Shown: positions 13,448 through 26,471 of the stretch, piece after piece
Layout: every line of letters begins with the position of its first letter
How positions within the stretch are numbered: the first letter of the stretch is position 1
The notes under the pieces: model-generated
What the model saw: only the letters and a program-made list of their open reading frames with translations
Told to the model about the DNA's origin: nothing
Database searches by the model: none
Origin: Prostheceraeus crozeri
Taxonomy: Eukaryota > Platyhelminthes > Polycladida > Euryleptidae
DNA length: 64,000 bases
Assembly (NCBI GenBank): GCA_907163375.1
Contig: CAJQUW010003185.1
Coordinates: 124,001 to 188,000 of the forward strand
Direction of reading: 5' to 3'
Translations under genes and position numbers: made by a program

Positions 13448-15649
13448 GCTCTGTGGTTTAGACTTCAATTGTGTCATATAAGTATGCGTTAATTACTACA
13501 CTCATCGGTAGCATTCTTTGTTGAAAATGGGATGTTGCCGCTAATTTTTGGCAAATTTGTATCATGTCAATGACTATCATAAATAGCTAAATAATAATAG
13601 TAATAATTGTATTGGTCTGACATCATAGTTCTTTCTTTGAGCTTAATTGTGTTCGGTTACGAAAATAAATATTAGAAAGAATTTGCATTACAGCAGCGTA
13701 TTAAAGAATGGTGGGCATGCACTACAAACTGTATATAGCGCAAAAGCTTCTGGGGTTCATTTTCCCTCTGAATTGAGTTATGATGTTACATCGATCAAAC
13801 ATGCAATCACTTGGGCATCTAGACTATAATCATACTGTACATCGAAAAGGGCAATTAAAAAGGTCATGATGAGAAAATATCACTTTACAGCGAATGCATT
13901 TTGCTTTTGTCCGGTGTCTTGACAAATTGTATCTCCCCAATTATCTCCTTGAAAGACTAGTCAAGATAGAAAGAATAATATGTAAATGTGATTTGAGAAG
14001 ATCGTCATAGACGAACGCCATTCGTTACGTGAACTTTTATTTTACAGGAACAAGTTTTCCAGAAACTTGTGTCCACGTCTCCAAACAAGCATATGTTCCA
14101 CATGTTTGATTTAAAAGAAACTTCTTTACAGCCTATTATGTCACATTTTTATATTGCTTTACTGTATCTTGAGTTGTAACTTCAACATTGTGATGCGTCT
14201 ACCCACCCCTGGGCCTGCATGAGACCAATAAATATTAATATATAAATATAAATATGAATACCTGACTGTAGCCTATAATTTTAGCTTCATGCCATAAATG
14301 CATGATACTTCAAATCTAATCTTTGTATAGACCGGGACCTTGATGGCTTCTTCGTAACATGACGAAGAACTGATCCAATTCTGTCTATCACCAAGCATTT
14401 ATGGACAGAATCCATACTCTATCCACAGCGAGACGGCCTCAAACTTACTTACAAATATGTGCAGTTGATATCCATCCAAACTTGTGCGATCTTAATCACA
14501 AATAAAGCATAAGCAAGTGCTTAAGTTATTATAAGCTTATAGTTCCATAATATCCGTTCATAATTCTCCCTGAATTATGAAGTGGCAATATTAAATTTGA
14601 AGATACACGCTCATTGTGTGAATTTGAAGCAGTGGATGTCAGAGTGTTTTACACAAACTTTATCACAAACATGGAAACATTGAGTGCAAGCAGAAATCGG
14701 AATAGGTAACAGATATCCCGATTGTATATCTAATCGATAGATTTGTGAATCATTACGTCATATATAATTTCCGTCATATAGTACTATCCTTTTTTATAAG
14801 AAAAAATAATTATTCATAGTTAGAATGATTTGAATTTATGTGCAGGTAATCAGACCGCACCAAGAATAAGTTTCAACTTGATATCGCGTCAAATGATATT
14901 ACAATAACAATTCTCAAATATTTTGCACGACACATCGATTTTGTTGTTGTTCTGCAATGCTGCATCATGACCCAAAAATTTCATCAATTTCAGTCGTGGA
15001 TTTCCAATTACACTGAGAAAATATTCCGTTCTGATTTACACGACAATTCGTGCTATGCAGCATGCTCGTATGTTCAAGGATTACAAAAATGTGTTCTTCA
15101 CCGAATTTCATATAGATTCGACGATTTCTCGCTGATTGTAAAGATTCATACTGTTCACAGGAATTGCCATCTCATGTTTTGAAAATTAATGGGTTTCGCA
15201 GACTTTGAATTCAATTTGGCATTCATAAAAATTCAGATCGTGGATGCAAGTACACATTTTCAACAATCATTCTTGTACTTTGTTATAAAAAATACATGCT
15301 ATTTCAGCACTTCGAGAGGCTTGTAAAAATTTTGTGATAGCTTTTATACGCAGCTTCTATGTCTTTATAGACTATATTTCGAAGTTCTAGTTGGCTAACT
15401 ACATTACTACTCATAAACTCAATGCAATTGTTATGTCAAGTATTTTTGTGGATTCTCTAAAATCAATTATGCTTTTGTGGATGTCTGAAACAGAAATGTC
15501 GCAAGGCTGTTGACATCAATCACTCGTCAGGAGATCAAATACAACGGTTTACAACATGTTGTTATATGATATACCCTAATTCAAGCATATTTATTTGTCC
15601 TTCGGTTGACAATTCTACATAGAAATTATGCAACCAAATAATCATGTCA
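13448..15649. other. Non-coding stretch, nothing recognised
   Basis: AT-rich unique-looking DNA with short random open frames only (for example 13647-13829 and 14967-15182, plus strand). No repeat, tRNA-like or transposase motif was seen. Confidence 0.5.
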
Positions 15650-16022
15650 GCAGCAACAATGAAATATTAATTTCTTAGATCGCTTTACTCAGCGACGTTG
15701 CTTTTTTGGATGATTTCATGGAATTAAGATTGCTGCAGAATGATTGTCTCATTTTCATTAAAAATCATATAGGCTATAATCTTGATTTCTTTTAACAGAT
15801 TATGATGAAATTGGGATAGAATAATGATCATAATGAAATGTCGATATATAAAAATTGTCTAAATATTCTATAGAATCATGTACATTTACATGTAGTTCAC
15901 ATGTGTGCATAGCATCTTTAGCTTGGCAATATCACAGAAATATTGCATTTATTCAGAACACGCTATCTCACGCTATATCATCAAATGCTTTGTTCATAAA
16001 GCAACAAGTAGCAAGACTACGC
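15650..16022 (+). repeat. Dispersed repeat 'Y', copy 1
   Basis: This block, from TTCTTAGATCGCTTTACTCA to AGTAGCAAGACTACG, is repeated in the same orientation at 18901-19216 with many substitutions and a roughly 50-bp length difference. Shared stretches include TGATTTCATGGAATTAAG, ATTCTATAGAATCATG and TAGCTTGGCAATATCAC. It has no coding sense. It is either a segmental duplication within this gene or two copies of an unnamed interspersed repeat. Confidence 0.75.
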
Positions 16023-16891
16023 GCTAAACAGCAATTTCCAAATGTAGGTGGGCTCTACTTTGTGCATTTTCCTGTAATTTTTGCAATTCCAGATTTTGCT
16101 GTTGCCGTTGCATTCCGTTTCCAGAAGTAGTAAATTGACAAAAAATGACTTAGTTCGACTCAGACGTGTAATTGGAGAATGCATCAGTCCTGCTGATTGA
16201 AAACAGCGGTCTGATAAAAGTTGAATAGAGTGATACGCTATGGTACTCTAACCAGTAACAGGTCCGCACTAAATTCTATATTCTTATTTGTGTCATGCTT
16301 TAAGTATAACTCAATATTCTTTTCGAATCCATTGCGATATCGGTGTTGAGGTGCACTCAATTGTCACGTAACACAACTCTATGGAGCATAGAAGGCACGG
16401 AAGTTTTGTTTACAAACATGATCGCGCCAATATCATTCATTACAAATATGATGCATGTAAAATATGTGTTCCTTGATTTTGTCGGTCATCAAGAGATGCT
16501 ACTTTTTCATTGCGTGGAATTCATGTTGATAGCATTTTATTTAAAGAGTCACTTGTAGCTCGTTAGCTTTTGGTGGTTGAATTGTGAAGCATGACAGTAA
16601 TCGAGATTTGAAAAAAAATTGCAATGATGTTTTTGTTTAAAATCAAGTTTAAAGCTTGTAAGTGACATATTTGGAAATACTGACTCACAAAATCTTAAAG
16701 TGTAAATAAAGCATTTAGAAACCCAATTGGTTAATGAAAGAAAGGAAAGAAATATAGCTGTGATTATTTAACATAGGTGCAATGCTCAAAATGTTATGCA
16801 TTAATGGATCTAGAAGACATAGAGCCATTGTGTACATGTATTATGAGTAAATGCCGCCTTCACCAAGAGCTCATATTGGTGAGTCACATAC

Positions 16892-16957
16892 CTCGAGCTC
16901 AGCTGTTCGCCTCGAAAACCAATGGGCCGGCGATGGTGCATGGCACATTGTATACAT
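16892..16957 (-). CDS. Protocadherin, candidate exon 4 (cytoplasmic tail)
   Basis: A 66-nt open segment of 22 codons sits between a good acceptor (ATTATCTTTTTTAG) and a strong donor (GAG|GTATGT) on the minus strand. It reads MYTMCHAPSPAHWFSRRTAELE. It begins and ends in phase 0, and exon 3 ends in phase 0, so joining keeps the frame open. Base composition is clearly richer in GC than the flanks. It would add 22 residues to the tail. The 6.4-kb gap to exon 3 is in line with the other introns. A Met at the exon edge is coincidental in this reading. It could also be a cryptic exon; the splice signals, phase and composition together make it more likely than not. Confidence 0.6.
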
Positions 16958-18125
16958 CTAAAAAAGATAATGATTTATCATGAATATTAAAATCTAATGT
17001 AATCATTTCATTTCCATTATTGGTAATAGGAGTCTTCATTTCTTGAAGAATTCATCCTCACCCCCTTCATGCATGAATTATTTTCAAAACTGATGTTCTT
17101 TTGATTTTTTCGAATGCAATTTACGGACGTTCTAGGCAGCGTACGAGGCTGAGGGTGATGCCATTGGAATCGCATAGATCCTTTCACATAGGTCCTCTTC
17201 CTTTTGATTTTAGGCCCTATATTTTTTTTACAAATTTTTAATGTTTTCGGACAAAATGTGGGTCGAAATATTGTGAAATGATAACAGTGTGCATGAAATG
17301 TTAAAGGCTGAAGTTTTATGAGTGAAATTTGTTTATCTGCTTTTATTTTCGTATCTGTTTTTGCTTAATCAACTCAGTGTCCTCTAATCATGGCAAACGT
17401 CGCTCCTGCTTCACCAAAATTAATGGAATTTAATGGAATTTGTTGAATCGACCAATAATTTCATCAATCTATTCCATTGGACATGAATTTTGTCGGGAAT
17501 TATTCAAAGATAGCCAGGTTTTTCTAAAACGTTCTTTAGTCAATTCATATGTTAACATAATTTATATTGGAAGCATGCTAAGGGACATCCATAATTAATA
17601 TATAGATTAATATTTTTAATGATGGGTGTCCTTGTAATATTTTAAAGTGATGTGATGGTTAATGTCACTACTCCCCCATACGGTGCTGACATAGCCAGAC
17701 TTTAATCTGGAGCGCTGTGATCTAGTGGTCCGGGTACCCTTCCTGACAACTTTCAATGTCACCTTCGCGGCTGGACCTCTGGACCAAAGGATCAGGAGGC
17801 CAACTACTCGACCAATGTGCTACGGAGACCACAAACATTACTTCAAAGCTCACTGTTTTGTGAATGTGTCATCTAGTGTAATGGTTTGAAAATCCGCTTC
17901 TGGACTCATTAGAAGGTAAACTTTCAGTATTTAATATTATTACTTACAGAGGACGTGCGAAGCAATAATATGCTACAACAACTCTCATTGACGCTATATC
18001 ATTGTATCAATAAACTGTAACTGAAGTGATATCCTGCAGTGTTAATTGTGGACGCTTAGTCAAAAAAATACAGCTGAAAGTTCTTAATTAACTGGTAAAC
18101 AATACCTGTGGGTGTTTTGTAGTAT
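16958..18125 (-). other. Putative intron 3, left part; weak tRNA-like motif at 17700-17830
   Basis: Non-coding DNA between candidate exon 4 and the duplicated block. Within it, 17701-17830 reads on the minus strand as a degenerate tRNA-like sequence (A-box-like TAGCACATTGGTCGAGTAG) without a clear B box, so probably a relic of a tRNA-derived repeat. The rest shows nothing recognisable. Confidence 0.4.
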
Positions 18126-18900
18126 TTTCTATGAATGTGAAAGATACAGGTAATTCATTCACAACGATTATCAGTTTTTGAAAATCAATGACATGGTCGA
18201 CCACTAATGACGAAATCAGAAGACCCCCTGTGTAGTCCGGCAGCCAGAGCGAGTTTCTGCAGGGAACGAGGCCGAAATTAAGACTTTCACAGAATGATGT
18301 ACACCTAATACGAAGTCGCGCGTCTGCCGAGTTCTAGTGACTTCCTTTTGTAGACATGATCAAAAGAAATGCGCATGTTAATCTAAGAGGACGCAAATAG
18401 AAGCTTTTGTAAAAAATGAAATTTTCTGTGTTTTCTCTTATTACGGTAAAAATACTCATTCAAGAAGAGCCATAGTTTTTGACATGGAATGTCTTCAGGT
18501 CATTTCTTATCAGATTCTTGAACATTTATCCATGAAACTACATGCATTCAGATTTGACAAGTCTCCCACTGTCGTCAAGCACCAATATGTTGGCCCACTT
18601 TATCCACATTGAACCACATTATCACATACACCGCCGATCAGAAGCACAAGAATATCACATACACATGATAGGAAATGACCTGAAGACATTCCATGTCAAA
18701 AACTATGGCTCTAGACCAAGTACTTTTTTTAAATGATAAGAGAAAACACAAAAAAATTCATTTTTGCCAAAAACGCAAAGACGCGCGACTTCGTAGTAGG
18801 TGTACATCATTCTGTGAAAGTCTCATTTTCGGCCTCGTTCCCTGCAGAAACTCGCTCTGGCTGCCGGACTAGTGGCTGTAGAATCGCTTAGAGGCACGCA
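18126..18900 (+). repeat. Repeat 'X', copy 1, split by foldback element B
   Basis: The two halves (18126-18232 and 18872-18900) together match the continuous block at 19219-19349, sharing TTCTATGAATGTGAA, TCAATGACATGGTCGACCA and GTGGCTGTAGAATCG. The foldback element at 18233-18871 interrupts this copy. The unsplit copy therefore serves as an empty site. Confidence 0.85.
18233..18871. mobile_element. Foldback MITE, family 'TAGTCCGG', copy B
   Basis: The ends are TAGTCCGGCAGCCAGAGCGA and its exact reverse complement. The arms stay alignable for about 300 bp, through ACTTTCACAGAATGATGTAC and GACATGGAATGTCTTCAGGT on both sides. Flanking trinucleotides are GTG (18230-18232) and GTG (18872-18874), and the related empty site at 19219-19349 has a single GTG there. 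That fixes element ends and a 3-bp target duplication. At 639 bp it is the shortest of the three copies. No transposase is encoded. Confidence 0.92.
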
Positions 18901-19216
18901 AATATTGATTTCTTAGATCCCTTCATTCAGCGACGTGGCTTTTTTGAATGATTTCATGGAATTAAGGATGCTGTAGAATAATTTTCTCATTTTCATTAAA
19001 AATCATACAGGCTAAAATCTTAATTTCTTTGAATAGATTATAATGAGTCGAAATCTAAAAATTGTCCAAATATTCTATAGAATCATGCACATTTTCATGT
19101 AGTTCACATGTTTTTAGCTTGGCAATATCACAGAAATATTGCATTTTTTTGGAACACGCTATCAAAGACATCATCAAATGCCTTATTCATAAAATGACAA
19201 GTAGCAAGACTACGTG
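18901..19216 (+). repeat. Dispersed repeat 'Y', copy 2
   Basis: Matches 15650-16022 in the same orientation, with deletions. It lies exactly between the two copies of repeat X, so X-Y-X forms a local duplication pattern. Confidence 0.75.
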
Positions 19217-19218
19217 TC

Positions 19219-19349
19219 TTCTATGAATGTGAAGGATACCGGTAATTCATTCACAAAGATTATCAGTTTTTGAAAATCAATGACATGGTCGACCAATAAT
19301 GACGAAATCGCAAAATCCCCCGTGGCTGTAGAATCGTTTAGAGGCATGC
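19219..19349 (+). repeat. Repeat 'X', copy 2 (uninterrupted)
   Basis: Continuous counterpart of 18126-18232 plus 18872-18900. It leads straight into the Tc1 transposase remnant, so X may be part of a degenerate Tc1 element. Confidence 0.75.
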
Positions 19350-20010
19350 TGGAATATCACTCGTTTGCAATGGATTATGAAAATCATTCATACAAAAAAT
19401 GGAAACATCATCTTCACAGATGAATCTCGTTTCCTGCTAAAGCCTGTGGATGCAAGGATGCGAGTTCGACGATACGAAGGTGAGGTGCGTCGCAACGATC
19501 TCATTTGCGAGACTAGCCAACAAGGTGGCGGATCTGTTATAGTGTGATCAGCCAACTGTTTTGATGGTCGAAGCACTTTGATAGCTCTGCCAAGCTTCCT
19601 TAATGTACTTCGCTATCGTCGAATTTTGGAAGAAAAACTTCTTCCATGGGCCGGGGACCTTCTTGGACCTCGTGAGACGGCACGGATGACAACGCTGCTC
19701 CCCATCATTCTCGCGTTGTCCAACAGTTCCAAGATGAAACTTTAATACGACGAATAGAGTGGCCAGCCCGAAGCCCTGATCTGAACCCCATTGAATATTT
19801 ATGGGATGAAATTGTGCGAAAGATTAGACTTCGCAATCCTCCCGTTGCCAGTCTTGCAGAATTAGCAAGAGCTCTACAACAAGAGTGGGATGCAGTGCCA
19901 CAAAGCACTATTCAGAATCTCATTTTGAGCATGCCACGAAGACTGCGCAAGTTTTGCAGGCTAGGGGTGGACACACGTTGTATTAATTGTTTTTTATTCA
20001 TTTTGTCATG
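19331..20010 (+). pseudogene. Tc1-like transposase remnant (DD34E)
   Basis: This is the C-terminal two thirds of a Tc1-type transposase. The first catalytic Asp lies in NIIFTDESRF (about 19410). GGGSVIV follows, and then an in-frame stop and a frame change. The second Asp is in DDNAAPH (19685), and RSPDLNPIEYLWDE supplies the Glu. Thirty-four residues separate the second Asp from the Glu, as in Tc1. The last part runs to GVDTRC. The N-terminal paired-like DNA-binding domain is absent and at least one frameshift separates the DDE parts, so it is dead. Terminal inverted repeats were not identified. It lies in putative intron 3 of the protocadherin, on the opposite strand. Confidence 0.9.
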
Positions 20011-23000
20011 CGTTGCATTTTAATGACAATTTGAATTTTTCTTGTTAGGAAATAGACAGGAGAGGATAATAGCATAGTATTTCCTTTATGGGAAAGACAC
20101 TATATGTTGATAATCAATATAGTTAAATACTATGGTTGCACATTGAAGCACAGATCTAGGTCAATGTTGCTAGATTTTCAAATCAAATTCTGTCAATATT
20201 ATCTATACATGTTGATTCTTGTTTTAAGGCATTTTATTGTGAACTATTGAATCAAAAATTTCATATCAAAAGAGAAATGATAATAATCGTGAGTCTTTAC
20301 GGGGTAAATTGACAAACTACCGATGATAACCTTGAAACCTTCACAATAAGATAAATGTGCATTTGATTATCAAATGCACTGGCAACTACTGGAAAATGCA
20401 ATTCTTTGGGCACTGTGCATCACGGCAAAAATATTGTTTTCCAAAGTTATTTTCAATGTGCATAATGTTCGTTTTAGTACTTTGATATTACACATTCTGA
20501 CGGATTTCTATGATTTTCATATTGGAACAGATTCGCACATTTAAGCTCGGCTATGTGACATAGACTGATATAAACAAACAACGAGTATAATGCTTTATTG
20601 TTGAGGATCAAGCATTCAACTCCTAGATCACCAGGTGTCATTTCCAAAAAGTAACAGACTTTTATTTAATGAGAACACGTATTCTCTCAGACAAATCATT
20701 CTTGAACGTTATTGGGATGAAACATTGGAGAGAGTAGAGAAATGGATATTTTCTTTCTGTTCTTGCAACGACGTGCGAATCAACGGTGCATAAAACTGAA
20801 TTCCTTCGAGACAAGAACGACTTCAGTAAGACAATGACAAAGATTGGAGACTGGGGACTTACACGAAGCAGAAAGGGTAAAGTTTTCTCGATGGCGACCT
20901 GATGTAGGTGACTTAAGGCTACTTACTAAGTGAGTCAAATGCAGGATGTGTTGCAAAGGAAAATGCGCTCGCTTACAAAAGAGGCACAGGAAACTCGATA
21001 AGGCGAGTTGAACAATTAATGAACTCAAATAGAGTGAGCTATTCTCACATATTGATGCACGTAAGGAAAACAAAACACGAAATACACGAAGCGTTGTCTT
21101 TCCGTGTGCAAAGTTTATATTTTGTAATTCAAGAGATGCAAATCTTTTTAAAGAATTATGGAAGAAGCATTGGTCAGTGGTTAGTACACTGTGTTTTAGG
21201 GAGTTAGTTTTAGAGTTGTACTGGTCAAGCTTTTGGCACTATCGTTCGAAGTTTTGATGTGGTCATAGGAGATGTTGCAGCATTCCATGGTCAAGAAGTT
21301 GTATATCAATCAGTTCTATGGTCATCCTTTGAGGCATACTATTTAGAGATTCTAAGCGCGTGAACTGATACGACACCGAAGAGAGATAGAGAGAACGCTG
21401 TAACCGATCAAGATTAAAGTATGGTCTTAGACGAAATAACAGCACCAGTAAGCAATGCCTATGACTAACCAAAGCCATGAAGACGCAGAAAAGGAACAAC
21501 TAACCTAAGAAAGCCTAGATGCTTCAAGCGGTCAAGTGGAAGAAAATAGCGTGATCAAGCGATAAAACCGATCGAATGGAGACAGAAGACATGATCGACC
21601 ATGACCGCCGAAGACGAGAGGAGTCCTACAAAGTAAACATATTTCAAAAGTAATAGAAACTGTAATCAAAGTTAAATACAAACATAGGGTGAACGTCATA
21701 TTCATAAATTTATGAAGAACACAACGGAACACGGAAGTACTTAAATAGTGGAGTTTAACTCTTTGTGATTGACAAGGACAGTTGCATGCAAAGAAGGATG
21801 TCATGGTTCGTCAAACACATGGGAACACAAAAATGCTTTGAATTGAAAAACGTAATTTCGTGCAAATGTAGCTATTCAACACAAGGGAACTCAAAGAATC
21901 AATATTATGAAATAATTTCTTGCACAGCTTTTCCTGCCTGATTTCAAGTTTGCCAGTATTTGTCAGTATTTGATGCAGTATTTGACTCGGCGTGTATAAA
22001 CTTCAAAGGAAGATTCTGAACTCTTCACAACTTTGAAGCCAACTGGTAAATGAACAAAACCTGACGACACTTACTCTAAAACCTATCAATATAAACTGAT
22101 AAAGTCTATATTAGCAGAGAATTTTATCCTATTTAAGACATGAGATTGTCTATTACACCTCATAAACACATTTTCAACATAATCGTGCCATCGCAACTTG
22201 TTCATTAAGGTGACAACAAGGGCGCTGGATTTATTTAGAAGAGGCAATCAGATTTTCGTCTTTCCTTTTTTTGAATATGAGAACTCCAAATTGCGGCCTG
22301 TTGAGATGAAACTTGTTTCTGTGACATTACTTGTCGGTGCCATGGATTTTTAATGCTCTCAAACATAGTTTGAAACTTGGAAATGGAAACCATGTATGGA
22401 TTGCGATTAGAGACTAAAATCTTGGTGAACACTCGCAGTTTCTACTGCAACTTTTTACACAAGGGAATGAAAAATCGAGCGAATCTTATCCAAGAAACTG
22501 TGGAAACTAAATAATCACGAGATAGCTACAGCCTACACTAGATGGTTTGGTCCTACGCAACGATGGACTTATGTGCATCTTGTAGCCCAAATTGTGTACT
22601 TTTCTTTAGGCCTAATCCTATTATGCAATTTCGTCAGGTTTTGAAACACTTTAACACGAAAACTTTTAAATAAAATTAGACTATTTTATGCGCAATATAA
22701 TGTTGTCGGTGGAAACAACGAAGATTAGGTGCTCTCCCGTATTCTTAATTCGATGAAGAAGAATAATCGCAAAACTCAGCTTTATTCATACGAGTCGTGT
22801 TTTCTTTCCGCCGCTCTTACATCTACTATAAGGATATCGGCGTTTTTGTCACATTCGAGTTTTTTTCTTTTCATGTCAGGGTTATCGAATGATGATGATT
22901 CAGAGGTGCAACACTACCTTTTTCATCCAGCAAATGCCTTGCATTTATCGCTTAATTGTATTTACTGCATTCACAGTGTCGTATTTTCTGCTTGATGAGA

Positions 23001-23330
23001 AAACTATCAAATCCTGTTGCCACATGATAAGTAAAAATGCATTAATTTGCAGAGGCGGTCACATCTAAGGCGCCTGAAAGTAACTCCAGTAAATTCATAA
23101 TGATTCTTAATGCCAATGGACAAATGCAATCGAAACTCTCCTAGACCGGTTGAGCACGTCTCATGTTAACTTCCGCTAGCTCATACTCGGGCGGCAAACT
23201 TTGATCTTCTCAACGCAACGGTACCCCTTCGGGACCTAGCCTGATATCTATGTCGTTGAAAGTCAAGTCAACACACGCTCTGTTGGGCTAGTGCGTAGAA
23301 GAAAGATGATAGCCTCAGTATTGTTCTCAC
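20011..23330 (-). other. Putative intron 3, right part; no gene recognised
   Basis: Mostly AT-rich. Purine-rich plus-strand stretches at 20780-21000 and 21230-21620 give minus-strand frames of up to 97 codons with no recognised domain. No acceptor-donor pair in phase with the protocadherin was noticed here. Confidence 0.4.
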
Positions 23331-23452
23331 CTTTGTGTCCATCTCGTGTTCGTGGTAGACGTCCTCCAAACTCATATTGGACTTTTTGATATGTTCGAAC
23401 TCTTTTCGAGGTGAGCTTGGAAGAGAGGCAGCATACAGGGAGCCAGGAGGTC
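23331..23452 (-). CDS. Protocadherin exon 3 (cytoplasmic tail)
   Basis: This 122-nt exon lies between a pyrimidine-rich acceptor (ATTTTCGTCTCTTCAG) and a good donor (ACAAAG|GTGAGA). Its first two bases complete the split Gly codon left by exon 2, and it then gives 40 codons starting PPGSLYAASLPSSPRKEF and ending EDVYHEHEMDTK. It ends in phase 0. The peptide is hydrophilic with no membrane span, as expected for a cadherin tail. The Ser/Pro and Tyr residues could be modification sites, which is inference. Both splice signals and the incoming phase agree with exons 1 and 2. No stop codon, so the gene continues to lower coordinates. Confidence 0.82.
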
Positions 23453-26400
23453 CTGAAGAGACGAAAATGTTGTCAATGAAGTGTCTTTAACTCAATACTC
23501 TGTTAGTGATGTTTCATAAAAGATGTTAATTCAATAAGAATGAGATTCACAGGTTGAGAGTAGTTAGTAGATTAGAATGTTGATAAATTGTCACAGGAGG
23601 AAACCTTGAAGCACGATTTGCTCTAAATTCAAAATGTACTTGTCTGACAGTACACAATTGAAACAAACAAAAACAAAAGAAAGGTCAACATACTTTAATG
23701 AAATGAAAATAAATTAAAGTGTTAAACACAATTAAAAAACTAAATGAAAAAAGTGTAATCAAAATCCTTCAATGATGAAAGAATAAACTATAATGCGGTA
23801 CATATGAATATTAATGAATGAAATTCATATGTAGAGCTACAATGACAAGTTATTGCAAAATTGAGATCATGATGCTGAAATAACTGACGTTGAATTGAAT
23901 GGAAAATACAAAACAAAATTCAATAACATGGAAGAAGAAACAAAGCGAATCTCAAAATATAAATAGACGATTTTTGATTTTTTTACGATTAATGCATACA
24001 ATGTACAAAGAAATTAACATAGGCCTAAATGACATTAGTTTCAATACTTATATACAGATGTCTTCCGCAAAAGAATGTACATATACAGCATGAAGCATTT
24101 TACGGCTTATGTCTCTATCAATGAAGCCATGTATTTATGTGTATAGTTCAATGCAAATTGGGCTACTTGGTTATGAAAGTCACTGATGAGTTTACCTTTA
24201 TAATCAGCGTTAACTCACAATTTTGTGGGACGGGGATATTCACATGACACAGATTCAACTGTAGTGATATCTACAATCAGGTTATACCTTTACCATTGAT
24301 TGATTCGTAGATTTTTAGTGATCTTAAGAAACGCTTTGCACATAAAAAAACGATTTCTGTCAAAAAGAAATCACTGGGCAGTTTTCTACCCGATAGGAGT
24401 TTCAACAGTTACTTCCCGGATCCTTTCAGAGGCTCTAGGTTTTTAGCTTTTATAGTACATCAGAAGTAAATGTGAATTGATCTTTCATGGCCACTAATAC
24501 ATGATGAATTGTGGCTATTATTAATTTGGTGTGAAATTTGTGTGAAAAAATTAGCTTTCTGGTTCACAGTTCACAGTTCATTGGATAGCCATTAATCGTG
24601 TAATCTGTGATCCTGTGTATTGATTGTTCACTTTGTAGCTTCATGTCACCCAATTTTTCGTTGATCTTTTAAATTCTAAGACTATACCAAATAGCTTACT
24701 TTACAGACCACCCCTGATGAGGTATTTGAACACTTTAAGTATATAAAGGATGCAGATTTTTGTTATGACTCATTGTCTAATTTGCAATTATATGTACTGT
24801 AATTGTATGAACTCGTTGTGCTGATGAACCATCAAACGGTAGGTAACATATGCGTAAATTATTAAGAATAGATGACTAAAATGAGAATCAAACAGACATT
24901 TTTGCTTGCTATGAAAAAAATAGCAATGGAAATTTCATTTTTCAATTTTTCATGACTTTGCAGAAAACGAACGCAATGGTTTATTTTATTAAAGAAATTA
25001 CCAAGATAAATTACTTCCTTTGAAAAAATCGATGCTGCATGGTTGGTGCAGTATGGGTTGGTGTTATCATTTCAATTTAATTTTTACATCTGAACCATTG
25101 AAATCTCGAATATACAGTACGGGCAAATACATTAGAGGCAATGTTCAAATAATTTAGCATTGTATACATGTAATCATCAGTATTGTAAAAGTGCATGCAA
25201 TGCAAGTAATACACCCATGCTATTAATCCATTTGTTGCTGTATTATCCATATACAAGAATAAATCCAAGAAATATTGTTTAACTGTTGACATTGTAAAGT
25301 CACACTCATCACCACTAATCATCAAAAAGCGCTCACGTCTATATGAGCTAGCTCATCTATAACATATAACGCTAATGGGAACGAGTGCAAATGAGCTCAT
25401 ACCGCAACTGGACGGAGGGGCACAGATATTTATTTAGGAAAGGCCACAGAAGCGAAAAAATACAAGAGTTGCAGTAAATAAAAGAACGCAATGAACCAGG
25501 AATTATGTCTCATGAGACTGAAGCAAAACTTAGCTCTTTTATTCGACAAACAAGAGTCGTAATTAGTACAATATTGCCTCCTTCAGTTATCCTTGAGGAA
25601 GGGACAAAAGTGTCTAGCATTCTACCACAGCACAGAAGTGAAGGGTTGAGGAGATCTGTGAGTACCGAGTTGATCGAAGCGAAATGGAATGAGCTTATAC
25701 AGCCCAGACGTCTTAAAGAAAATTCGATCGCCCTAGTCTAATGTAGATAAACAATTTCGCTTCCTTTGCGGGCTGCGTGAGTCAAAAGATTTATCTTCTC
25801 GATCGTAATGTAACGAAAATATTTAAGTTCAAGTCATATATCGTAAGGCTAAAAGTTGGTCATGCTGCCATTACACGCGCTACCTATTAATTCGCATGCG
25901 CTTTGCACATTTTACATTCTTTTCAATGTTCATGTCCGCTCTACAGAGTCGGATTTCTATGAAACGGACATTCTATGTGCAGCTAAGTCGTTATTTTAGT
26001 ATATATTTGGTGTGCGCATATTTATATCCCCGACTAGATTTCCTGCAAGATAATTTCTATTATTAGCAAAGGTTCGAAATAAGACGTTAGAAAGTTTCGT
26101 GAAATCAAAGAGGATGTACAATTGTACATGTATATGGACAATAAACCCGGGTAATATATGGGGTAATAAACCCGTTTCAACATATGATTATGCAGACTTT
26201 CAAAACATTCATCTGCTTGGAGATAAAGATGGAAATTTTGCAACCGCATCCGAGCAGTTGCGGTGTCAGAAAATAAACTCTTGCCCACTTTCACTGTGAA
26301 CCGTGGAGCGAATTTCATTATTTCACTGATTTATCAAAAATTCAGGTTCAAATTTAGAATGTGTTATCTTCTTACTGATTTTTATTTATAATACCATTTT

Positions 26401-26471
26401 CCAGCATTGTTCCATTTGTTAGAAATGTATTGAAGGTGTTGCTTAGTTGCATGAATTTTTCTGATCATGTA
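23453..26471 (-). other. Intron 2, left part; no gene recognised
   Basis: AT-rich intronic DNA. A plus-strand open frame at 25505-25741 (78 codons, hydrophilic) sits in a slightly GC-richer patch but matches no family known to me and lacks clear splice sites. Two short ATAAACCCG repeats occur near 26140-26175. Confidence 0.45.

Noticed and set aside
25505..25741. 78-codon hydrophilic ORF as a gene or exon
   Set aside because: No recognised domain, no good flanking splice sites, opposite strand in an intron.
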